Shown one piece after another: positions 52,179 through 60,165 of a stretch of DNA of 64,000 nt. This DNA is from Undaria pinnatifida. Lineage: Eukaryota; Sar; Phaeophyceae; Laminariales; Alariaceae. Positions within the stretch are counted from its first letter, which is position 1, and each line of letters begins with the position of its first letter. The translations under genes and the position numbers were made by a program. The notes under the pieces are model-generated. The model had not been told where the DNA came from and searched no databases. It saw nothing but the letters and a program-made list of their open reading frames with translations. The DNA is taken from NCBI GenBank assembly GCA_012845835.1, contig JABAKD010000015.1:7345974-7409973 (forward strand), in the 5' to 3' direction.

Positions 52179-55108
52179 CTGGCAACAAAATAGAAAAGGC
52201 GATTCTTTTTCTTCATTTTTTTATTTGCTGCGTGCGATTTCCCTCGAGTTACGAATAAATAGTTTCCTCGTTTGACGTCGTATTCCACTTCAGAACCCTC
52301 GGAGTCTATCTAGTGACTACCGAACTCGTATTAATAGATTATACGACGAGTAAATGTGAGAACAACACCCACGCCACCACCACCATCACCACCAGCTCCA
52401 CCATCTCCGCCCGCAACATCAACACCACAATACCACCACCACCACATCACCACCACCAACAATCCGATCAGCAACAGCAACAACAACAACACCACCAACA
52501 ACAGCATTAAAAATCCGAATGACTTCCGAATATGTGTCCGAATCCAAAGCAAAAATCGGAATACATTCCCAATCCGAATTCAACTCCGAAGAACTCGCCT
52601 GCTCGATGACGAAATTCCTGTTTTAACTGCGCCAGCACCTTTACCCGCAAAACAACTACAACGAAGCAATTCGGAATCCGTTCGGAATTAAATACAAATC
52701 CAAATCCGAATCCAGAAAATGTAATCGAATTTGAATCTATACCCGACCAGCCCGCCTGCTCGTGGGCATAACTCCTGTTCCAATGCGCCAGCACCACCAA
52801 CAATAGCAACAACTACAACAGTTATTCGGAATCCCTTAGGAATCCACTCGGAACCTATTCCAAATCGGAGTCCGAAATGCCTTCCGAATGCGTATCCCAA
52901 TCCGAATCGACCAACTCGCCTGCTCGATGCCGTAATTCCTGTGCCACTGCGCCAGCACCTGCAGCTTGTTCCTGTACACCTCGCCGCTCCTCTGGTCCAC
53001 GCAACCCATGTTAAGCTTGCTCACAAATCGCACAGCAGGGCAACGATCGGGGTATTCCTCTCCGCAGTGTATCCTCAACGTGTACAACCTACCCTCGTGC
53101 TGCGTCTGGTAGGGTTGGGGTTGGAGTGGGGGTGGCGGTGGACGTGGGGGTCGGGATGGGGTTGGGGTGGGATAGCGGTCTCAACGTGTACAAACTCTTG
53201 CTGCGTTTGTTGGGGTTAGGGTTGGGGTTGGGGTTGGGGTTGGAGTGGGGGTGGCGGTGGGGGTGGGGGGAAGGGTGGGGTAGGGGTCTCAACGTGTACA
53301 ACCCCCCTTCGTGCTGCGTCTGTTGTGTTGGGGGCGGGGGTTGGAGTGAGTCGGGAGTCATCGGTAGGTGTTGCAGTTGTTAGACTAAAGGTTTGTGACC
53401 GGTTGAGCTTCTCAAGTGCGAAACTATCGGTTAGTACGATACTTTACGACTATATACATTTTTTTACTAGGGCATAGACAAGTTAGTCGGGTTGCGCCGA
53501 ACGAATGCCTTCGAAGTTATGTTTCGGGTGGTGTTGATACTGAGCTCCTCGTGCTACGAGCTCGGAAACTTCTGCTGCACCCCTAGCGCGTGGGGTGACT
53601 CTGGGGTTGGGGTTGGGGTTGAGGTTGGGGTCGAGGCAGGGTGTGGGGGGGGGGGGGTTAGGGTTGGAGTAGAAGTGGGGATGGGGGGATGGGGACGGGC
53701 GGTGTTGGGTTTTCCCACGCAGCGAACGGCGGGGAAACGGTCGGGGAACTCCTCCCCGCAGTGTATCTCAATGTGTACAGCCGACCCTCGTGCTGAGTCT
53801 GTTGGGGTTGGGGATGGGGTTGGTGGTAGAGTTGGGGTAGGGGTGAGGGTGGGGATGGGGTGGGGTGCGGTGCGAACAGGCGTGGGGTGGGGTGGGGGTG
53901 GGGGTGGGGGGCTGGTGGGGGCTAAGGGTGAGGGTAGGGTGGGGTAAGGATGGGGGTGGGGGTAAGGTAGGGGTGGGGGTGGGTTTGGGGTTGGGATTAG
54001 GGTTGAGATTGGGGTGGGGATGGGAGCAAGGGCACAAAAAAATCGAAAACTAAAACGAGGTAAGAAACCAAAATCAAATCAAAAGCCACAACCAAACCAA
54101 ACTCTACAACCAACTCAACCGGTCCTTTCCCCCGAGTCAACACGTTGGGAGAGACAGTTTGCTACCACCCGGGCGAAAAGACACCAAATTTAAAAGCCCC
54201 AACCCCTGCAAGACGAAAGCGTACCCGATTGGGCCCCAGGATGGTTTGATTTCAGTCGATCATGGAAAAAGTCGTCTCCATCCACCAATCCAAAGCTAAT
54301 GCTATGGTCTCCGAAAAAAAGTAATCGATATCACCATCCAAAAAACAATAAAAAAACCACTGATCTCTATCTATATAGTTGAGGGGCAGCTCGCGCACAC
54401 GCAAGGGCTACCTATTACTGCAGTGCACATACCTATTACTGCAGTGCACAAACCCAAAAACGCAAAAAAAAAACGAAATCCGAAACAAAACACAAAGCCA
54501 AACGAAACATGACAAAACAACCTAACGCAAACGCACCTCGTTGGGTCCCAGGATAGATCCATTCCAGTGGGTCATGAAAATGACCTCTCCATCCCAGCCT
54601 AGGCTATAAGGTTGTGGTGTCAAAAACAATAAACAAAAAAACTCTCTCGAATAAAAAAACGCAAAAAAACACTCTAAACAAAACACTGTTCGATATAGCT
54701 TGTCTCAACGAACAAAGTAGGAACAACGATGGTCACGAAGGATCGTCCGACGGGGTATTGTCGGATTACCCGACGGTGTATTGCGGAATATTATAGCATG
54801 GGAAGGACACGTGGAATAGTCCTGAAGGTCCTTGTAGACTGTTCCTGGGACCAATCTAGGAACACGTGGAAACATGAGAATGTAGTACCTGTAGTATTTG
54901 GGAATTTGGGGCTTGAGAATATTGCCTCGTGTGGAACCAACTCAAAACCCAAAACCAAAGTAACGCACCCCATTGGGTCCCAGGATAGTTCCATTCCAGT
55001 CGGTCATGAAAATGTCCTCCCCATCCACCAAGCCGAAGCTAACGCTATGGTCTCCGACTCCCTTCTCCCCCTTCTCGAGCTCCTCCAACAGCTTAAAGTT
55101 GCGGGGCA
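52098..55108 (-). CDS. Ubiquitin-conjugating enzyme variant (UEV, UBE2V/MMS2-like), exons 55108-54969, 53105-52920, 52178-52098
   Basis: UEVs are E2-like proteins without the catalytic Cys. They pair with Ubc13 to build Lys63-linked ubiquitin chains in DNA-damage tolerance and signalling. Three exons join in phase to about 135 residues, almost the whole domain: [119 protein letters not shown] and stop. Human UBE2V has PRNFRLLEELEEGQKGVGD, a GMIIGPP loop, RFVTKINMNG, VLAKW and PQPPEGQ in the same order. The HPN motif and active Cys of true E2s are absent, as expected. The first exon (Met and a few residues, ending one base into Val) lies upstream of 55108, not found. The frame is intact. Introns are swollen with G-rich minisatellites and duplicated exon edges. 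Confidence 0.93.
52338..52510 (+). repeat. LINE-B tail scrap and CCA/CAA microsatellite
   Basis: agattatacgacgagtaaatgtgagaacaac resembles the last 30 bases of LINE-B; ccaccaccat and caacaacaa runs follow it. Confidence 0.6.
52500..52919 (-). repeat. UEV intron with two more copies of the exon donor edge
   Basis: Copies of ggtgctggcgca, then g/a-rich, gagcag|gcg-g at about 52762-52800 and 52596-52645 repeat the last 40 or so bases of the exon plus 80-100 bases of intron rich in gattcggat-type words. All three donors are GC. A CAA/CCA repeat and a LINE-B tail scrap follow at 52338-52510. Confidence 0.8.
52920..53105 (-). CDS. UEV exon with [14 protein letters not shown], probable GC donor
   Basis: 186 nt, 62 codons, phase 0 on both sides. 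Acceptor ctaccag (53106). The exon end GGCATCGAGCAG is followed by GCGAGT, a GC-type donor. A GT is not available at the position required by the protein alignment. Cys in NMGCV is not at an E2 active-site HPN context. Confidence 0.9.
53370..53600 (+). repeat. Dispersed repeat R3, UEV intron copy
   Basis: ggtttgtgaccggttgagct, cgaaactatcggttagtacg, gcatagacaagttagtcggg, ccttcgaagttatg, gctcggaaacttctgctgca, cccctagcg and ggggtgactc, matching 56470-56810 in pieces that are partly in a different order. Confidence 0.6.
53695..53800 (-). pseudogene. Decayed copy of the [13 protein letters not shown] exon
   Basis: Minus strand: cagactcagcacgagggtcg, gctgtacacattgag ([10 protein letters not shown]), then a one-base deletion relative to the true exon, after which another frame reads [17 protein letters not shown]. 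It keeps an acceptor-like caacag. Shorter copies of only the exon's first 30 bases are at 53179-53212 and 53287-53325. Confidence 0.8.
54229..54320 (-). pseudogene. Third, more decayed copy of the UEV WNGT exon
   Basis: agctttggattggtggatgg, agacgactttttccatgatc, then catcctggggcccaat and GGGTACGC. One inserted base breaks the frame at the FMTDW block. Confidence 0.75.
54519..54612 (-). pseudogene. Second, decayed copy of the UEV WNGT exon
   Basis: Minus strand reads [23 protein letters not shown] with the same GTGCGT donor. The 5' half of the exon ([10 protein letters not shown]) is missing or unrecognisable and no acceptor is obvious. The conserved frame over about 23 codons suggests slow decay or occasional use. 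Confidence 0.75.
54969..55108 (-). CDS. UEV exon with [10 protein letters not shown] and [10 protein letters not shown]
   Basis: 140 nt between acceptor ctgttag (55109) and donor GTGCGT (54968). Enters one base into a Val codon, leaves in phase 0. The intact member of a set of three exon copies (see 54519-54612 and 54229-54320). Confidence 0.92.
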
Positions 55109-55129
55109 CTAACAGAGGGTTTCCACATA

Positions 55130-55690
55130 ATGCGAGGGAGGGGAGGGGGGCGGGGGGAGGGCACGGGCGAAGGGAAGAGGGAGGTTAGTGTCACCTGCAA
55201 CACCTTCAAGTTGAGGGACCACGTTTCGAGGGTTTCACAAAATGCGGGGCGGGGGAGGAAACAAGGGGAATGGGCGGGGGGGGGAGGGGGTGAGGGGGGG
55301 GGGTGTCCTTGAGCCGCTTAAAGCTGCAGGGGTACTTACAGAGGGCTTCCACACGATGCGGGAGCGGGAAAGGCACGGGGGAAGGGGATGAAGGGTTACA
55401 GAATCCTTACAAAACTCATGTTTTGTTGGTGTCATGCGGCCGAGATTTCCTGTATATGAAAATCCCGTGATTCGGTGAAATGGTTCCGGTCCTTACATAG
55501 CTCCTCATATGGATGGGAGGTTAGCGTACCCCACAGCTCGAATTTGAATGGAGGTTTTCGAGGGTTTCCATATTATGCTAGGGGGGGGGGGGGCACGGGG
55601 GGAGGGGATGAGGGGGTTACTGTCCTCCAAAACCTTGAAATTGCGGGGATTTCTTGGAGGCTTGGAGGGTTTCAAGATGGTTCAGGGTGG
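55130..55690 (-). repeat. Four more copies of the UEV exon acceptor edge, with G-rich filler
   Basis: Blocks near 55190-55250, 55312-55375, 55514-55580 and 55620-55690 repeat a unit with caacctt/cttaaagttg, cggggcact, gagggtttcca and ataatgcg, the minus-strand acceptor side of the 54969-55108 exon. They are separated by gggag-type filler. None keeps the coding frame clearly. Confidence 0.75.
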
Positions 55691-55699
55691 GAAGGGAAC

Positions 55700-56460
55700 C
55701 AGGGGATGGGGTGGGGTGGGGGGGTCGGAAAATTTGTCGGCCGACGGCATTTTTGCTCCTTGACGAATACGCGTCAAGAAACTGTCCGCACTAAAACTAG
55801 CATATTGAGCCTAAATAGGCCTCGACGGACCGAACTAGACCGCCAACTGGCATCTTTGATCAAACCTAAAACCCCTTCGGGGCTCGGCCCGAAAGGTTGT
55901 GGGCTGCATTTCTAGGTGCGGTCAATATACCTGGGTCCTACACATACAGCACACCACTGAAAATATAATACGACAGACTACGCCTGCGCTCTGCAGAATG
56001 AGTACAAAACCAATGCCAGGGCGCACTCAGGGCGGCGTTTATCCCGGGCGGTGACCACCTGCCCCAAGGCAGGAGGCCTCATCCAACCCAACACTTACAT
56101 TAAAAGATCGGCGGCAGCGCAAACAAACACAGCATAAAAAACGCCGGAAACAAGAGACGATATGAACTCAATTATCGGGGCCACCTGCGACCGCAGCGTA
56201 GGCTAGCGGGGCAGGCAGGCAGGGCATTTGCCCGAATCGCAACCGCAAAGCGAGGTACAGGTCTACGACACGCGCAGCACGGCTGCGATAGTTGTACTGC
56301 GGTTGCTGCACCACGCTTTTCCTGGGAGGGTGATCAGACGACGCTTGCCACGGACACTGCGGCAGAAGCATGCACACATGTACCTGGTATACTTTTTCTG
56401 AGCTTCCTCGTTCAAGGCGCTCTATAAGAGATCTCGTGACATTCAACGGCAGGGTTTGCA
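55700..56460. other. Region upstream of UEV; start exon not found
   Basis: The minus-strand frame 56473-56168 has fair composition but no recognised motif. I cannot place the UEV start codon. Confidence 0.4.
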
Positions 56461-56469
56461 GTTTTTGAA

Positions 56470-57130
56470 CCATAACGTTCCAGGTCGGCCGAACTCCTCA
56501 AGCGAGGTGAACTACCGGTTAGTCTACTCATTTTTCGAACACAGTTTGTTTCAGGACCAGGGCATAGAAGCTTTGTCGGGCTGCGCGACTTCGAAGTCGT
56601 GTTTGGGGTGATGGTGAGATATTGAGCATTTTCCTCGTGTTGGGAGCTCAGGAAATTCTTAGAATCTGCTGCACCCCTAGCTACCGTGGGATCATGGCTC
56701 TCCCATAGGTATGGGAGGCATTTTTGGGGGGGGGGCAAACGTTTGTGAGCGGTTGTGCTCCTCAAGTGTATGTAGAACTATCCGTCAGTACGATCATTTT
56801 ACGAAAACATTTCGGAATGGCGAACGCAAGTGAGTTACATTGATTGACACACGCACGACGTGTATGAAACTACGCGGAAAAGTGGCGAGCTTTAAGCTTT
56901 GCTTTCCCCCCTCCACCGGAGAATATACTAAAAAATACATGAATTAGCATTTTGCTTTAGGACTCGTAATAGCACGCATAGCAATGTTGGTCCGATTGCG
57001 CGAACAAAATGTCTTCGAAGCCATGTATCGGGTGAGACATTGAGCCCCTCCTGTCAGGGACTCAGAAAAATCTTAGAATATGCTGCATCCATAGCGCGGG
57101 ATGACTCTACACCTCAGCCAAAAGCGATTT
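56470..57130 (+). repeat. Dispersed repeat R3, two further copies
   Basis: 56550-56815 and 56980-57130: ggcatagaagctttgtcggg, cttcgaagtcgtgt, gagatattgagc, gctcaggaaattcttagaat, ctgctgcacccctagc and gtgggatcatg. The second copy lacks the gtttgtgagcggt block. Confidence 0.6.
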
Positions 57131-57249
57131 TGAGAGAGACGAGAGTGCGATTTTCGACGAATAATTCCATGGCCTACTAAAGCAGGTATACAACCAATAA
57201 CATGGCGAAAAAATAAAGGTATCATTTTCGATGATATTGGGTTAATAAC

Positions 57250-57335
57250 CCTTTTAGAGCCCCAAAATCTCTTCCTACACTAACTTCAAGTAATTTTTCC
57301 CGAAAAAGGCTTTCCCGTGGTGAAGGTGTTAAGGG
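57250..57335 (+). repeat. Dispersed repeat R4, copy 4
   Basis: gagccccaaaatctcttcct, cactaacttcaagtaatttt, cccgaaaaaggctttcccgt. Diverged. Confidence 0.55.
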
Positions 57336-57559
57336 AGCCCGCAGTTCAGAAAAAAATTCTAGCCAAAAAATTTCACCCCCATCGTACGAGCACGTGTGTT
57401 GATGTTGCCGCTTCTTACGGGAGGTGGCTTTACTGGTCTCACCACCCCAAGCACACCACATAAACTACCAATTATATCACACGCTTCTTAGAGGGTTTTA
57501 GGCTAGCTTTTGTGTGTGAGTGTTTTTTTTACAGGTCACAAAAACGCGTAGACCCAACC

Positions 57560-57605
57560 CATCCTTAACCCTAACCCTTACCCTGACCCCGACCCTAACC
57601 CAGGC
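57560..57605 (-). repeat. Interstitial telomere-like repeat (CCCTAA type)
   Basis: ccttaaccctaaccct, taccctgaccc, cgaccctaaccc: about seven degenerate units. Confidence 0.75.
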
Positions 57606-57837
57606 TTAAGGCTACGACCCTTCGCGCGGCTTGGATTATCTGAAGAAAAACAATGCAGACCACGCCAAAGAAAGGTATCAGCTAATAATTTTGGTACTTT
57701 ATCTGGTATGCCTGGGGTGGCAAGAACGCGATGAAGTCTACTGCTGTTTCAGGGTGCTATGCCTGGGTTCCAAAAACAAGCCTGCCGCGGCAGGGGTGGC
57801 GATGTTACGAGGGCATTTCGAAAAAAAAAGAGGTGTA

Positions 57838-58345
57838 AACACGTCAGCTGTGAGTTCGATAAAATTTTGGGTCGATACTCATGCAAGCTGCGTGATACAC
57901 CAAATTTTTGTGACTACAACAATGGAGCAGCTAGATTAACACACGATATGCATGAAAATGCATGAAAAAATGCGGAAGTAAGTGTAGTGACTTTTCTTTC
58001 GAGATCGTCCCGACTACCACTAGTCTATTGATGTGGGCAGCACGCGTAATGAAATCATTACAGTACTAACAAAACCCAAAACGTACCACCAACCTATCAC
58101 TAAGCACTGCAACCCAAAACGTGCTACTAACCTATCACTAAGCACTGCATCAATGCACAGCAGCAGTAGTAAATCTATCCATATTTTACACTTGTTATAT
58201 ACCGCTACTTGTAGCTATTTATTAGGTTGTTCCTTTCTTCATTCCTGGCGTTGTTACAAAAATAAAAATACACTCCAGCTATGAGATCGAAGATTTTGTC
58301 GAAGGTCATCTTTGCAAGCTGTGTGTGGTACTCCGATCGCTATGT
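57838..58345 (-). repeat. Two R7 boxes (57838-57905 and 58281-58345)
   Basis: First: cacgtcagctgtgagttcga, gggtcgatactcatgcaagctgcgtg (an eight-base gap relative to others). Second: atcgaagattttgtcgaagg, tcatctttgcaagctgtgtg. Both on the minus strand. Confidence 0.65.
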
Positions 58346-58509
58346 AACAGGTCACAGGTACCACGAGTGCAGTAGTAGCAGCAGTACCGAAAAAATTATC
58401 AATGTACAGCTTTTGTAGTATTTGTTCTATGAGCTCAGAAACTTCCGTTACACCCCTACGTACTGTGGTATGACTCCGAACGGTGTAAGCGATGGAGTGG
58501 TGCTAAAAC

Positions 58510-58860
58510 AGACCAGTGCTTGCTTCAACTTCCAACGCCATTTTTTTTTCAACGTACAAAACTGCCATAAAAGATCGGTCCTTCTGTAACTTTCAAAATA
58601 CCATTTTCGAAGGTACAAAAACCAGTAATCAGCGCACAAAACTGCCGAAAAGAGCAATACTTCAACTTTCAAAAGTCATTTTTCAAGGGTACAAAAACCA
58701 ATAATCAACGTACAAAACGGTCGTAAGGACCAACACGTCTCCAACTTTCAAAAGCCAATCTTCAACGGTAAAAAACTTTGTTCAACGTACAAAACTGCCG
58801 TAAAGATCAATACTTGTTCAACTTTCGAAGGCCAATTTTCAAACGTGCACAACTGCCGCA
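58510..58860 (+). repeat. Minisatellite, about 75-90 bp period, five units
   Basis: Each unit has caacgtacaaaactgccgta, aagatcaatact, caactttcaaaagccatttt and caagggtacaaaaacca. Confidence 0.85.
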
Positions 58861-58973
58861 GGTGCTGATTGTGTTGCTGCGGCCATGACCACGACAGCAA
58901 CAATTCTCTCCCACGTGGGCGAAAACACGTCGTTCAATTTTTCAATAGCATAGACCGTCAAACCGTGCTTTAC

Positions 58974-59111
58974 GAGACCAGCCAAGCTGTTCGACACGTC
59001 GCACTATTAATAGAAGCATGAGACCAGCCAAGCTGTTCGACACGTCGCACTATTAATAGAAGCATGAGACCAGCCAAGCTGTTCGACACGTTGCACTATT
59101 AATAGAAGCAT
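58974..59111 (+). repeat. 46 bp direct repeat, three near-perfect units
   Basis: gagaccagccaagctgttcg, acacgtcgcactattaatag, aagcat at 58974, 59020 and 59066. It is a piece of the hairpin arm amplified in tandem and leads into the hairpin cluster. Confidence 0.95.
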
Positions 59112-59857
59112 GTCGGGGATGATGCGGCATGCTATTACGGCCTTCGCCGCGACAGCCACCTTTCTCCTCCACGTCGGTCAATACAAGACGTCCTACGCCG
59201 CGACAGCCACCCTCCTCATCCACGTCGGTCGACACAAGGACCATCAAACTGCGGTGTACGAGATCAGTCACACTGTGGACACGCCGCACTCGGCGAACTA
59301 ATGCACGTCGCTCTACGCGTCGCGACGTAGCCCAAGGAGTGAGATTAGCCCCCGTGGGGTCGATCTCGTAGACCATGGCTTGGTGGCCCGCGTGTTCGCC
59401 GACGTGGAACAGGAAGACTTATACGGAGCATCCGTTCTGCTCTATGCTCAATTTTTCCATTATTAGTTTCCTTTTTTCCATACCTCGTGTATATCTGTTC
59501 TAATATGCTCTACGAACGCTATCTTAATTGGCTGCCCATTTACGCCTGTGACGCTTCAAAAAAAAGTCTCTACTGGGATACTCTACTCTTTAGCAAAGAC
59601 ACACCATTATGCAATACTTTAAGATTTTTTCCCAAAAAGGCCTGATTGTACCGAAATCACTGCGAACATACAAAAGTGGATACCAACTTGCCTACGAGGA
59701 CGAGGGTGATTTCAAGGCGGAGTTTGTAACAGCATCCCAGCATTCCTTCCTTCCTTCCGCGTTACCCCCAACAAAAAAACTGGTGAAAGAGTGTCAATCA
59801 ACCCTCGCTACTTTTTCCCAACAAAAAGATCTAGAATAATATATTCTTATAAAATTA

Positions 59858-59935
59858 GCTTGAACACGTCAGCTGTTAAGTCGATGAATTTAGGGTCGAT
59901 ACTCATCTTTGCAAGCTGCGTGGTACATGAGCTTT
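59858..59935 (-). repeat. Box repeat R7
   Basis: acacgtcagctgttaagtcg, tgaatttagggtcgatactc, atctttgcaagctgcgtg, inside the hairpin cluster. Confidence 0.7.
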
Positions 59936-60000
59936 TTTATCCGCCGATATATCAAATAATCGGTCGGCGTTATTTTCGGAGACGATCTCCAACAAAGATG

Positions 60001-60165
60001 TAAGGAGACGGTCAGTCAACGGAAAACGTCCAGCGGTCAAGGGTGTCAAACCGATCGCACCACACTAAAACCTAGTAGTTTGGCGTCAATCAAGGTAAAC
60101 CATTCGAAAAATGCCGTCATCACCGTCGGTCAAGAGGTGAAACTGCCGTCTCCCGACATTTTGTT
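60001..60165. repeat. Isolated units of the 39.9-41.4 kb satellite
   Basis: gacggtcagtcaacgg, cggtcaagggtgtcaaaccg, then an inverted actaaaaccta and cgtcggtcaagaggtgaaac, gccgtctccc. Confidence 0.65.

Larger units (their letters stand above)
53105..54035 (+). repeat. G-rich telomere-like minisatellite arrays in a UEV intron
   Basis: ggttggggttagggttgggg, gtgggggtggcg, ggtgggggtgagggt over 53105-53290, 53600-53700 and 53805-54035, broken by repeat R3 (53370-53600) and exon-edge copies. Many runs of four or more G suggest G-quadruplex potential on the non-template strand of UEV. Confidence 0.9.

Noticed and set aside
53126-54053. Gly/Val/Trp-rich plus-strand frames and Pro-rich minus-strand frames
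   Set aside because: They read the G-rich minisatellite in the UEV intron; not proteins.
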